A DNA stretch of 64,000 bases from Parerythrobacter aestuarii (GTDB lineage: Bacteria; Pseudomonadota; Alphaproteobacteria; Sphingomonadales; Sphingomonadaceae). Shown one piece after another: positions 49,259 to 59,602 of this stretch. Both the position numbers and the translations under genes were made by a program. The notes below the pieces were generated by a model, which searched no databases, had not been told where the DNA came from, and worked only from the letters and a program-made list of their open reading frames with translations. The DNA lies in assembly GCF_030140925.1 (NCBI RefSeq), contig NZ_JARBWD010000001.1, positions 1,736,001 through 1,800,000 of the forward strand. The letters are read 5' to 3'. How positions within the stretch are numbered: position 1 is the first letter of the stretch; the number at the start of each line of letters is the position of its first letter.

Positions 49259-50380
49259 CTATCTCGCGAGCAACCCAGTACTGCCAGAGTCCCGCCGCCA
49301 GCGGTGCACCATCAGCAATGTCCCAAGGCAGATCATGTTGGTCATCATCGAGGACCCGCCGTGGCTCATGAAGGGCAGGGGTATTCCGACGACAGGTGCC
49401 AGGCCCATCACCATCATGAGGTTGATAGCAATATAGAAGAACATCGTCGCGACCATGCCGCCAGCAAGGAGGCGGTCGAACCGGACTTGCGACTGACGGG
49501 CCACCTTGAGGCCCCAGCCCAGGATGAAGCCGAACATCGCCAACACGAACAGCCCGCCCAACAAACCCCATTCTTCTGCCATCGTCGCAAACACGAAATC
49601 GGTGTGGGGTTCAGGCAGGTAGTTGAGATGGCTTTGCGAACCTTCGTTAAACCCCTTGCCGGTCAACCCGCCCGAGCCAATGGCAATTTTCGACTGGGTG
49701 ATGTGGTAGCCGGTACCGAGGGGATCACTTTCGGGGTCGAGGAAGGTCGTTACCCGCTTTTGCTGGTAATCCTTCAGCGCGAAAAAATAGGCCAACGGTA
49801 CGGCAATCACACCCAGTACGCCGGCTCCGACGAACCAACGCATGGGCAATCCGGCGAGGAACATGACGACTGCTGCCCCGAACCCAATCGCCAGGGCGGT
49901 TCCCAGGTCCGGCTGCATCAACACCAGCCCCATCGGCAAGATAACCAGCCCTCCGGCCGGTATGAGCGAGCGCCATGTCCCGACCATGCCGACAGGCAGG
50001 GTATCGTAGAACCGAGCGAGCGCGAGGACGATCGCAGGCTTCATCAATTCGGAGGGCTGGATGCGGATAGGGCCGACCTCGAGCCAGCGCTGGCTACCGC
50101 CTCCCATGGCACCCATGAGTTCGACACCCAGCAGCATGACCAGGACAATGCCGTAACCGGGATAGGCCACAAACTTGACCAGATCGCGCGGAAAAACCGC
50201 CATGACCATTGCCATGACAAAGGTCACTGCAAACCGCAGCAAGTGAGACGAGGCAAAGGGCTGGAAATTTCCACCCGCCGCGGAATAGAGCACAGCGGCA
50301 CCGAAGATGACCAGCAGGAACAACGGGATGAGCATGCCCCAAGGCTGGCGTGCGATGGGTGCAGGGACGACGGAATTCAT
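49259..50380 (-). CDS. rodA: Rod-shape peptidoglycan polymerase RodA
   Basis: SEDS-family glycosyltransferase, 373 residues and about ten membrane helices, that polymerises lateral-wall peptidoglycan together with PBP2. IQPSELMKPAIVLALARFY and LVLMQPDLGTALAIGFGAAVVMFLAGL mark the family; near the end GIPLPFMSHGGSSMMTNM is the conserved loop. The start overlaps mrdA by 4 bases. Last gene of the mreB-mreC-mreD-mrdA-rodA unit. Confidence 0.96.
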   Translation of the reverse strand: MNSVVPAPIARQPWGMLIPLFLLVIFGAAVLYSAAGGNFQPFASSHLLRFAVTFVMAMVMAVFPRDLVKFVAYPGYGIVLVMLLGVELMGAMGGGSQRWLEVGPIRIQPSELMKPAIVLALARFYDTLPVGMVGTWRSLIPAGGLVILPMGLVLMQPDLGTALAIGFGAAVVMFLAGLPMRWFVGAGVLGVIAVPLAYFFALKDYQQKRVTTFLDPESDPLGTGYHITQSKIAIGSGGLTGKGFNEGSQSHLNYLPEPHTDFVFATMAEEWGLLGGLFVLAMFGFILGWGLKVARQSQVRFDRLLAGGMVATMFFYIAINLMMVMGLAPVVGIPLPFMSHGGSSMMTNMICLGTLLMVHRWRRDSGSTGLLAR

Positions 50381-52416
50381 TCGCGTCGTGCTCCGTCCCT
50401 GGACCCCTCGGGTTGTCCCTCTGCCGCAGTTTCACGGGCGATGGCTTCTTGTTGTGCAGCTGCCGCGCGGGCTTCTGCATCGACCCGGTCCAGCAGCTCG
50501 TCCTGCCGCTCCTTGAGAGGCACGACGGTTTCGCCAGCAGCTTCCGCGTAGGCCGCATACTTGCGTTCGAGCCGTTCCTTGGCGGTTCCGCCCCACTGTT
50601 TCTCATAGTCTCGCAATACTTCGAGACCTTTTGCCGGGTCGAACAGATAGGTCATCACGTCGCGCGCAATGGGATATGCTGCGCCAGACCCTCCTCCGTG
50701 CTCGATGACAACAGCGCCCGCATACTTCGGCTTGTCGGCGGGGGCGAAGAACACGAACAAACCGTGGTCGCGATATTTCCACGGGCCAGACCGACCGTCG
50801 GAGACGCTCAGCGACACAACTTGCGCAGTGCCGGTCTTGCCAGCCATCTTGATATCGTCGAACGGCAAGCGACCGCGCCCTGCAGTACCGGGGCCGTTCA
50901 CCACATCGCTCATGGCCTGGCGGATGTAAGCGAGCTGATCCTGGTTGAAGCCTTCACTCTTGAATACTGGCTGCTTGCGATCGATCAGGAGCCGGGGCGT
51001 CACCGCCTTGCCGGTAGCAAGACGGGTTGCCATGACCGCCAGTTGGAGCGGGCTTGTGAGGTAATAGCCCTGGCCAATTGAAGCGTTGACCGTGTCGAAC
51101 GGCTCCCACGCGCGATCGTATTTGCGCTGCTTCCAGGCCGGATCAGGCACAGTGCCATAGAACTGGCTCAGGACCGGCAGGTCGAACTCCTGTCCGAGAC
51201 CGAATTCCTTGGCAAAAGCCGCCACCTTGTCGAAGCCGACTTGCTGGGCGAAGTGATAATAATAGCTGTCGCAGCTCTGGTAGACGCTCTTCGCCATGTC
51301 CACGACGCCGTGGTTGCTCCAGCAATTGAAGAAGCGGTTGCCGACGCGACGTCCCCCACCGCAGACGATCGTTTCGGATGGATCGACCCCGTGTTTCATG
51401 AAGGCCATGGAATGCATGGGCTTGACGGTAGAACCCGGCGGATAGAGCCCTTTGAGAACCTTGTTACGGAGTGGCACCCGGTCATCGTCGCGCAACATGG
51501 CATATTCGACGCTGCCGATGCCGGCCGAGAAGCTGTTGGGATCAAAACTGGGCATGGAAGCCATGCAAAGCAGGTCGCCGGTATCGCAGTCCATCACGAC
51601 AACTGAGCCGCTCTCCAGCCCGATGCGGCGCGCTGCATAATCCTGCAACGGTCCATCGATGGTGGTGTGGAGCGGGTCGCCTTGCTTGTCCGGACGGGTC
51701 GAGAGGTCGCGTACGATACGGCCGGACGCAGTCACTTCGACACGGCGCGCGCCGGGCTCACCGCGGATCTTTTGCTCGAACTGCTTCTCAAGACCATCCT
51801 TGCCGATCTTGTAGCCCGGCGTCACGAGCAAGGGGTCGCGTTCCTGCTGGTACTCCTCGGCATTGGCCACGCCGACATACCCGATCAGGTGGCCGACGCT
51901 TGGCCCGGTGGGGTAGTAGCGTGAGAAGCCACGCTGTGGAATTACCCCGGGCAGCTCCGGTAGGCGGAGGCTCACCGCAGCAAATTCTTCATAGTCGAGC
52001 CCGCTGGCAACTTCGACCGGCTGGTAGCTGGTGCCTTTGTCGATCTGTTCGAGCAAATCGGCCTTTCGAGTTTCGTCGAAACCGAGCAGCTGCGCCAGCG
52101 TTGCCACCTCGCGCTCCGGGTTCACCAGGCGTTCGGGAATGATATCGACCCGGAAGTCGGCACGGTTCGAGGCAAGGGGGGCACCATTGCGATCGAGGAT
52201 CCATCCACGGCGAGGCGGGATCAGCGTGAGATTGACCCGGTTGCTCTCGCTCTCAGTCGCGTATTTCTCATTTTCGGCAATCGCGATGTATCCCATCCGC
52301 ACCGCGAGCAGCATGCCGACGCCAGCCCCGAAACTGCCAAGCACGAAGCTGCGTCGATCGAAACGGTTCTTGAGAGTTGTTGAGCTGACAGGAAGTTTCG
52401 CGGATCCAAGGGCCAT
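50377..52416 (-). CDS. mrdA: Penicillin-binding protein 2 (transpeptidase)
   Basis: The cross-linking enzyme of the elongasome, 679 residues. One N-terminal membrane anchor (FVLGSFGAGVGMLLAVRMGYIAI, about 28-50), a dimerisation domain and the transpeptidase: SxxK at GSTVKPMHS, SCDSYYYHFAQQVGF and KTG in AGKTGTAQV. A C-terminal acidic helical tail of about 70 residues is longer than in E. coli. It shares a base with mreD and overlaps rodA by 4. Confidence 0.96.
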   Translation of the reverse strand: MALGSAKLPVSSTTLKNRFDRRSFVLGSFGAGVGMLLAVRMGYIAIAENEKYATESESNRVNLTLIPPRRGWILDRNGAPLASNRADFRVDIIPERLVNPEREVATLAQLLGFDETRKADLLEQIDKGTSYQPVEVASGLDYEEFAAVSLRLPELPGVIPQRGFSRYYPTGPSVGHLIGYVGVANAEEYQQERDPLLVTPGYKIGKDGLEKQFEQKIRGEPGARRVEVTASGRIVRDLSTRPDKQGDPLHTTIDGPLQDYAARRIGLESGSVVVMDCDTGDLLCMASMPSFDPNSFSAGIGSVEYAMLRDDDRVPLRNKVLKGLYPPGSTVKPMHSMAFMKHGVDPSETIVCGGGRRVGNRFFNCWSNHGVVDMAKSVYQSCDSYYYHFAQQVGFDKVAAFAKEFGLGQEFDLPVLSQFYGTVPDPAWKQRKYDRAWEPFDTVNASIGQGYYLTSPLQLAVMATRLATGKAVTPRLLIDRKQPVFKSEGFNQDQLAYIRQAMSDVVNGPGTAGRGRLPFDDIKMAGKTGTAQVVSLSVSDGRSGPWKYRDHGLFVFFAPADKPKYAGAVVIEHGGGSGAAYPIARDVMTYLFDPAKGLEVLRDYEKQWGGTAKERLERKYAAYAEAAGETVVPLKERQDELLDRVDAEARAAAAQQEAIARETAAEGQPEGSRDGARRE

Positions 52417-52970
52417 CAGCCGATCACTCTCACGCGTAGCAACCGGATCCTGTCAAGCGCAGCCACAAGCCGCGCGACAATAGGGAAGGCCAGGATCGCC
52501 AACACGACCTGTGGGAGTATGGAAACAACGACGGTCACGCTGATATCTGCCCCCGAGAACATGGCACCCAGCCAAAGAAAGGCGAAGATTGCCAGTGATG
52601 CTGTGATCCAGTCCTGAACGAAATTACGCCAAGGGAAGCGGCTGTCGAGAATTTCGATCGCCAGCATTGTCAAGGAGAACAGGAGCACCGAACAGCCCAT
52701 CGGCTGCCCGCTGAAAAGGTCGTTCCACAGGCCCAGGGGCAGGCCCGCCCAGACAGGCAAGACGCCGGGTCGCACCAAGCGCCAACCCAAGAGGAACAAG
52801 AATGCAAGCGGTGGAACGATCGGCATCCCGGACGTAAGGATGAAGAACGGGACGATTGCCCCCAGCATGATCGAGCCCCACGGGACCAATGCCAGCAGCA
52901 GAGGCGAATGGTCGCGATTGATCCGACTACCGTAGCGGTCTCGCCGCGATGCAGGATTAAGCCGCTCCAT
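52416..52970 (-). CDS. mreD: Rod shape-determining protein MreD
   Basis: A 184-residue inner-membrane protein with about five helices that links the MreC-MreB complex to PBP2-RodA. LPVWAGLPLGLWNDLFSGQPMGCSVLLFSLTMLAIEILDSRFPWRNF is the most conserved part. Each junction with mreC and mrdA is a one-base stop/start overlap, as expected for a stoichiometric operon. Confidence 0.9.
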   Translation of the reverse strand: MERLNPASRRDRYGSRINRDHSPLLLALVPWGSIMLGAIVPFFILTSGMPIVPPLAFLFLLGWRLVRPGVLPVWAGLPLGLWNDLFSGQPMGCSVLLFSLTMLAIEILDSRFPWRNFVQDWITASLAIFAFLWLGAMFSGADISVTVVVSILPQVVLAILAFPIVARLVAALDRIRLLRVRVIG

Positions 52971-53872
52971 CAGTCTTCCGTCTCAGCCGCAAGCGCTTGC
53001 TCAATCGGCGTTTGCGAGGCGCGCACCGTTTCCGGCTGGAACACCGGTTCAACTGCTACGAAATCAGTTTCCGCCGGATCGCTTATGATGCGGGCGATTG
53101 CCCCATCGTCGTTGACTTTGGTCACAATGGCGACAGCAACGCCCGGGCGGAAGAATCCACCCGCACCGCTGGTTACGAAGATGTCTCCGGCTTCGAGCGG
53201 GTTGATCCCGAGATTGATGAGGCGGATATTGATAAGTCCGTCACCGCGACCTTCCGCGAAAGCTACAACGTCATCGGTCGCTCGCCGGACGGGTACCACG
53301 CTCTCGCTGTCGGTGAGCAGCAGGACGCGGGAGGTATTTGGTGAAACTTCCAGCACTCGCCCGATGAAGCCCTGGGGCGAGCGGACCGGCATCCCCCGTC
53401 TCACCCCATCGGTGGATCCAACACCCAGATACGCAAAACGCCTGGTGCTGGCCGCTGTCGCCCCGACAACCCTCGAAATGACGATTGCTTCGCTTTCACT
53501 GTCGTCAATATCGACCAGCGACTTGAGCCGCGCGTTTTCCTGCTTGATGGCTTCCGCTTCGGCGAGGCGGATGCGCGCAAGTTCGACTTCTTTCTTGAGA
53601 GCGTCGTTCTGGCTGCCTGCTTGCAAATATCCTGCGATGCTATCGAGCCAGCTGCGACTTTCGGATCGCACCACGGCGACCCCTTCGCCTGCGGGAGCAA
53701 CGACTTCGTTGGCCGCACCCCTGACCCCGCCAAAGGCGGAAGGGTTGAAGAGAGAGATAATCAGCAGCACAGCGCCGACCAACGCCCCGATCGAAGCGAG
53801 TACGTAACCGGTAAATTGTCCGTATTGCGCCCTGCGAGAATGCCCGGAGCGCCGTTTGGAAGGCGGCGCCAT
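52970..53872 (-). CDS. mreC: Rod shape-determining protein MreC
   Basis: A 300-residue periplasmic protein with one N-terminal anchor (GYVLASIGALVGAVLLIISLF, about 22-42), a coiled coil (about 65-115) and the double beta-barrel domain: VVGATAASTRRFAYLGVGSTDGVRRGMPV and GLINIRLINLGINPLEAGDIFVTSGAGGFFRPGVAVAIVTKV. MreC switches PBP2 on in the elongasome. An Ala/Glu tail follows. Confidence 0.95.
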   Translation of the reverse strand: MAPPSKRRSGHSRRAQYGQFTGYVLASIGALVGAVLLIISLFNPSAFGGVRGAANEVVAPAGEGVAVVRSESRSWLDSIAGYLQAGSQNDALKKEVELARIRLAEAEAIKQENARLKSLVDIDDSESEAIVISRVVGATAASTRRFAYLGVGSTDGVRRGMPVRSPQGFIGRVLEVSPNTSRVLLLTDSESVVPVRRATDDVVAFAEGRGDGLINIRLINLGINPLEAGDIFVTSGAGGFFRPGVAVAIVTKVNDDGAIARIISDPAETDFVAVEPVFQPETVRASQTPIEQALAAETED

Positions 53873-53891
53873 GTCCTTGCCCCTCCTTCGC

Positions 53892-55122
<1,231 letters not shown>

Positions 55123-56943
55123 ATGCCGACAATTCGCCGTCTTCCCGAAGCCCTGGTCAACCGCATTGCGGCCGGTGAAGTCGTCGAGCGTCCGTCGGCT
55201 GCGCTCAAGGAACTGGTGGAGAATTCAGTCGATGCCGGTGCCACGCGAATTGCGGTCAAACTGGTCGACGGCGGGCTGACGCGGATCGAAGTGACAGACG
55301 ATGGTTGCGGGATGGATCCGACGACGATGGAGATCGCGCTGGAACGTCATGCGACATCCAAACTGCCTGACGAGCTGATCGGCGAGGAGCAAGCGATCGA
55401 GCGTGTGGCAACGCTCGGTTTTCGCGGCGAAGCGCTGCCATCGATTGCCAGTGTCTCACGCTTCACCTTGGAAAGCCGGCCACATGATGCCGCCGAAGGT
55501 TGGCGACGCGTCGTAGATCATGGGCTGCTCGTGGAGGAGGGGCCCGCCGCCCTACCTCCGGGCACTCGGGCGCGGATCGAGCAGGTCTTCGCCAAGGTGC
55601 CCGCGCGGCGCAAGTTCCTGCGCACGCCACGCAGCGAATACGCCGCTTGCCTCGATGTCATCCGCCGCTTGGCGATGGCTCGCCCCGACATTGGCTTCAC
55701 GCTCGATCATGGTGAGCGGCGGACACTTTCCGTTCAGCCGGATGAGAACCTGCCTGATCGCGTGGCCCAGATCGTCGCGCGGGAACTCAAGGACAACGGC
55801 GTGCTGCTGAACATGCAGCGCGGCGAGATGACGCTCACCGGCGTGGCGGGTCTGCCGACCTACAATCGCGGCGTGGCCGATCACCAGTACCTGTTCGTGA
55901 ATGGCCGCCCGGTGAAGGACCGCCTGCTGGTCGGTGCAGTGCGCGGGGCCTATTCGGACATGTTGGCGCGTGATCGGCATGCGGTGTTGGCGCTGTTCCT
56001 CGACCTGCCGAGCGAGGATGTCGACGTAAATGTCCACCCGGCCAAGACCGAGGTCCGCTTCCGCGATGCGGCGGCGGTGCGCGGCTTTATCGTCTCCGGT
56101 TTGCGCCAGGCCCTATCGACCGGAGATCGGCGCAGTGCGCAAACTCCGGATGCCGGCGCGATGACGCGCTGGCAGCAAGAACCTGTGCGGGAGGAAGTTT
56201 CTCCAGCGTTGCGCTCGATTTTCGAAGGCCGCGACTGGAGCGGGCCGTCCGCAGGTGTTCGCGAGACATCACGCGAATGGCACGCCTACGAAGGCGAAGT
56301 GATGGCCGCGCCACAGGGCAGGGCGGTCGAGGCTGAAGAGGTAGCAACAGAACCACAGGATTACCCGCTCGGCATCGCGCGTGGCCAGGTCGCCAACACC
56401 TACATCGTCGCCGAAGCCAAGGACGGGCTGGTGCTGGTCGACCAGCACGCCGCGCACGAACGGCTCGTTCTCGAACGCCTCAAGGCTGCCGGGGCGGGGG
56501 AAGCAGTTGCCCGCAGCCAGGCGTTGTTGCTGCCTGAAGTGGTCGAAATGGACGAACCCGCCTGCGACCGGCTCGAGGAGTCAGCCGACAAGCTGGATGC
56601 CATGGGACTCTCCATCGAGCGCTTCGGCCCTGGCGCGATGCTGGTGCGTTCGCTCCCGCATGCGCTGGCGGGCTCTGACCCGCACAAGCTGCTACAGGAT
56701 ATCGCCGACGATCTCGCCAAGCATGGCGATGCGCTGTGGCTCGAGGAGAAGCTCGACCTCGTGCTCGGCACGATGGCCTGCCACGGCTCTGTCAGGGCCG
56801 GTCGCGTCCTGCGCGTCGACGAGATGAACGCATTGCTGCGCGAGATGGAGCGGACCCCGCGCTCAGGACAGTGCAACCACGGTCGCCCGACATGGGTAAA
56901 ACTGAGCATGGAAGACGTCGAGAAGCTGTTCGGGCGGCATTGA
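55123..56943 (+). CDS. mutL: DNA mismatch repair protein MutL with endonuclease motif
   Basis: A 606-residue GHKL ATPase. ELVENSVDAGA, VTDDGCGMD, ATSKL and GFRGEALPSIASVS are the N-terminal ATP-site motifs. A linker of about 110 residues follows (330-440). The C-terminal domain contains DQHAAHERLVLE, the DQHA-x2-E-x4-E endonuclease motif, and GQCNHGRPTWV (the CxHGRP metal motif). So this is a nicking MutL, as expected where MutH is absent. Start ATG 55123 (MPTIRRLPEALVNRIAAGEVVERP) fits the family. Confidence 0.97.
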   Translation: MPTIRRLPEALVNRIAAGEVVERPSAALKELVENSVDAGATRIAVKLVDGGLTRIEVTDDGCGMDPTTMEIALERHATSKLPDELIGEEQAIERVATLGFRGEALPSIASVSRFTLESRPHDAAEGWRRVVDHGLLVEEGPAALPPGTRARIEQVFAKVPARRKFLRTPRSEYAACLDVIRRLAMARPDIGFTLDHGERRTLSVQPDENLPDRVAQIVARELKDNGVLLNMQRGEMTLTGVAGLPTYNRGVADHQYLFVNGRPVKDRLLVGAVRGAYSDMLARDRHAVLALFLDLPSEDVDVNVHPAKTEVRFRDAAAVRGFIVSGLRQALSTGDRRSAQTPDAGAMTRWQQEPVREEVSPALRSIFEGRDWSGPSAGVRETSREWHAYEGEVMAAPQGRAVEAEEVATEPQDYPLGIARGQVANTYIVAEAKDGLVLVDQHAAHERLVLERLKAAGAGEAVARSQALLLPEVVEMDEPACDRLEESADKLDAMGLSIERFGPGAMLVRSLPHALAGSDPHKLLQDIADDLAKHGDALWLEEKLDLVLGTMACHGSVRAGRVLRVDEMNALLREMERTPRSGQCNHGRPTWVKLSMEDVEKLFGRH

Positions 56944-57000
56944 GCCTAATTGCCGCCTGTCACGGTGCGTGGCTGCTCGACAATTGTGGCGCACCTTATC

Positions 57001-57486
57001 CTAAAGCCGCTCCGCGATTGCTAGTACCAGCAGGATCAGGGAGCCAGTACACGCTATCGTTCGGACGTGGTTCCAGATCATCCATTTCCGTAGGTATTCC
57101 GCCCACATTTCGGCTCCTTCTTGACCGTCTGCAGGGGTCGCTTCCAACCGATTGTTGAGCGGGACATTTCCGGCGATGGTCACGACAAACATCCCCACGA
57201 CGTATGCCGCACTGCCCGACAGCGTCCAAATCGCTCCTGCGGCCCCAAGATCCAAGGCGGCGATAACCACCAGCACCGCACAGGCGATCGTGCTGACAAA
57301 GAAAATCGGCAAGAATGACGACTTGACGATTATCCGGTTGATCGATTGCATCGCCAGCATCCCAGCGGGAGCTTTGATCGCATCGAGCGACCTCATGACG
57401 AAGGCAGAGAAGGTGAAAAACACGCCTGCCATCAGTCCTGCCGAAATGGCGGCAATCCAAAGCAAGATGTCACTCAGATAAGCCAT
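57001..57486 (-). CDS. DUF1772 family membrane protein
   Basis: A 161-residue protein with four membrane helices. FSAFVMRSLDAIKAPAGMLAMQSINRIIVKSSFLPIFF and NVPLNNRLE are the DUF1772 blocks, a family that includes anthrone oxygenase-like enzymes in fungi; bacterial members are uncharacterised. ATG at 57486 (MAYLSDILLWIAA) is used. It is separated from mutL by 57 bases, convergent. Confidence 0.85.
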   Translation of the reverse strand: MAYLSDILLWIAAISAGLMAGVFFTFSAFVMRSLDAIKAPAGMLAMQSINRIIVKSSFLPIFFVSTIACAVLVVIAALDLGAAGAIWTLSGSAAYVVGMFVVTIAGNVPLNNRLEATPADGQEGAEMWAEYLRKWMIWNHVRTIACTGSLILLVLAIAERL

Positions 57487-57591
57487 GCAATGCTCCACAG
57501 TCGCGCGCGAACCCTCGTGAAGCTAGCAAACCTTCAAGGAACCGCAAATTCGGGGGCAAATCACCGGTGACCGTGATCGGCGTAGCGTTTC

Positions 57592-58329
57592 CTAGAGACT
57601 GGGCCTGACAATCATCCACACCGCCATCCCGATCATCGCCACGTTCTCAGTCAGCGAGACAAAGCCTAGCGGCACATTTGCGCTGCCGCCGACGCAGGCG
57701 CATTTGATGTCGCGCTGCTGTATGTAGACCGCGTAAAACACGCTGATCGCTCCGATCATTCCAATGGTGAAAGCGATGGGGATGGACAGCCACGGCAGCA
57801 CGCGCCCGGCCATCAGCACGGCGGCCAATGCCTCCAGATAGGGATAGGCATAGGCATACGGCACCCAGCGCTTGCCCAGCAGGTCGTAACCGACGAACAT
57901 GCTCGAGAAAGTTTCGACATCCTGCAGCTTGAGCATGGCCAGCATCGCCATGGAGAAGGCGACAAACCATTCGGCCGTGCGGATTGTCAGCGGCGTCCCG
58001 AACACAAACTGGCTTAGCGAGAGGGCGAGGGCGAGGCCGACCGCGAACACCGCCAGAACCGGGCGGTAGCTCTTGGCATTCGGATCGCGTGCCTTGCCGA
58101 AATGCTCGCGAAGGGCGTCGTAGCCACCGACACGCTCACCTCCGATGAACGTCTGCGGCGTTGTCTGGACCCCGTGCTTGTCCTTGAACGCGTCGGTTTC
58201 CTCACGTGTGGTGAGGGGATGATCCTCGACCTTGAAGCCCTGGCTTTCGAGCAGCCATTTCGACTTGATGCCATAGGGACAGACATGTTTGTCCATCACC
58301 ATGCGATAGAGCTGGGCAGTCCTGGTCAT
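57592..58329 (-). CDS. Glutaredoxin-MauE fusion protein
   Basis: A 245-residue protein. Residues about 1-80 form a glutaredoxin domain with active-site motif VCPYGIKSK (single Cys, so monothiol type), TTPQTFIGG (cis-Pro loop) and GGYDAL. Residues about 90-245 form a MauE/DoxX-like four-helix membrane domain with MLKLQDVETFSSMFVGYDLL, and CACVGG near the C-terminal end. The fusion suggests electron or thiol transfer at the membrane, as MauE supports disulfide formation in methylamine dehydrogenase. Its promoter carries a CsoR/FrmR-type palindrome. Its start gives little or no leader. Confidence 0.82.
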   Translation of the reverse strand: MTRTAQLYRMVMDKHVCPYGIKSKWLLESQGFKVEDHPLTTREETDAFKDKHGVQTTPQTFIGGERVGGYDALREHFGKARDPNAKSYRPVLAVFAVGLALALSLSQFVFGTPLTIRTAEWFVAFSMAMLAMLKLQDVETFSSMFVGYDLLGKRWVPYAYAYPYLEALAAVLMAGRVLPWLSIPIAFTIGMIGAISVFYAVYIQQRDIKCACVGGSANVPLGFVSLTENVAMIGMAVWMIVRPSL

Positions 58330-58338
58330 GGCCGCGAT

Positions 58339-58363
58339 ATATACCCTATGGGGGTATATTCAA
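58339..58363 (-). promoter_or_regulatory. Promoter with CsoR/FrmR-like operator upstream of grx-mauE
   Basis: ATATACCC-TATGG-GGGTATAT (58339-58359) is a perfect 8-bp inverted repeat with a GC-rich heart and A/T flanks, the shape recognised by the CsoR/RcnR/FrmR (DUF156) repressor family. It lies between a -35 TTGAAT (58358-58363) and a TATATC-like -10, and 10 bases before the ATG at 58329. A DUF156 gene is not in this window. Confidence 0.6.
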
Positions 58364-58381
58364 GGCACCGCGCGAGCGTTG

Positions 58382-59482
58382 TCAGACGTTGAACTTGAAC
58401 AGCATCACGTCGCCGTCCTGCACCAAATATTCCTTGCCTTCCTGGCGCAGTTTTCCGGCATCGCGCGCAGCGGCTTCGCCGCCCAAGGTCACATAGTCAT
58501 CGTAAGCAATGGTCTCGGCCCGAATGAACCCGCGCTCGAAGTCGGTGTGGATCTCGCCTGCCGCCTGCGGTGCCTTGGCCCCGGTGGGGAACGTCCAGGC
58601 GCGCGACTCCTTCGGGCCGGCGGTGAAGAAGGTCTGCAAACCGAGGAGCTTGTAACCCGCCTTGATCACGCGGCTGAGGCCACTTTCTTCGAGCCCGAGG
58701 GATTCGAGGTATTCCGCCCGGTCTTCAGGCTCCATCCCCACCAATTCGGATTCAATAGCGGCAGATACGACAACCGCTTCAGCACCTTCCTCCGATGCCT
58801 TGGCGAAAACCGCTTCCGACATCGCATTGCCGGTCGCAGCTTCGTCTTCGGCGACGTTGCAGACGTAAAGGACTGGCTTAGCCGTAAGCAGCTGCGCCTG
58901 GCGGAAGATACGGGCTTCTTCTTCATCCTTGGGTTCAGTCAGCCGCGCGGGTTTGCCGTCGCGCAGCAGTGCCAACGCCTGTCCCAGCACACTAGCGGTC
59001 AGCTTGGCTTCCTTGTCACCGGCGGTTGCGCGCTTCTCTGCAGCAGGGACACGCTTTTCGAGGCTTTCGAGGTCGGAGAGCATCAGTTCGGTCTCGACCA
59101 CTTCGGCGTCAGCCAAAGGGTCGACCTTGTTGGCGACATGCTGGATGTCGTCGTCTTCGAAGCACCGCAAGACGTGCACGATTGCATCGACCTCGCGAAT
59201 ATTGCCGAGGAACTGGTTGCCCAGGCCTTCACCCTTGCTCGCACCTTTCACCAGGCCGGCGATATCGACGAAGGCCAGCTGGGTCGGGATGATCTTGGCC
59301 GACTTGGCGATGGCAGCAATCTTGTCGAGCCGCTCGTCGGGCACCGCTACTTGCCCGACATTGGGTTCGATGGTGCAGAACGGATAGTTCGCGGCCTGCG
59401 CAGCCTGCGTCTCGGTCAAGGCATTGAACAGGGTGGACTTGCCGACATTGGGCAGGCCGACGATCCCGCAACGGAAACCCAT
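58382..59482 (-). CDS. ychF: Redox-regulated ribosome-binding ATPase YchF
   Basis: OBG-family P-loop protein, 366 residues, which prefers ATP to GTP and binds ribosomes. GLPNVGKSTLFNAL (Walker A, residues 9-22), DIAGLVKGASKGEGLGNQFL (G3), and VCNVAED in place of NKxD. The TGS domain is at the C-terminus (LQTFFTAGPKESRAWTF, IRAETIAYDDYV). It stands alone; its stop is 18 bases before the grx-mauE -35 element. Confidence 0.97.
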   Translation of the reverse strand: MGFRCGIVGLPNVGKSTLFNALTETQAAQAANYPFCTIEPNVGQVAVPDERLDKIAAIAKSAKIIPTQLAFVDIAGLVKGASKGEGLGNQFLGNIREVDAIVHVLRCFEDDDIQHVANKVDPLADAEVVETELMLSDLESLEKRVPAAEKRATAGDKEAKLTASVLGQALALLRDGKPARLTEPKDEEEARIFRQAQLLTAKPVLYVCNVAEDEAATGNAMSEAVFAKASEEGAEAVVVSAAIESELVGMEPEDRAEYLESLGLEESGLSRVIKAGYKLLGLQTFFTAGPKESRAWTFPTGAKAPQAAGEIHTDFERGFIRAETIAYDDYVTLGGEAAARDAGKLRQEGKEYLVQDGDVMLFKFNV

Positions 59483-59602
59483 TTTTCACTCCGGATTTTT
59501 GTGTGGCGCGCCCCTTAGCCGCTCCCACCGGTGAAGGGAAGCGCCGCGCTCGACAGCGTGAGCAGCAATGCTAAGCATGGATCAACCCATCAGGAGGATT
59601 GC

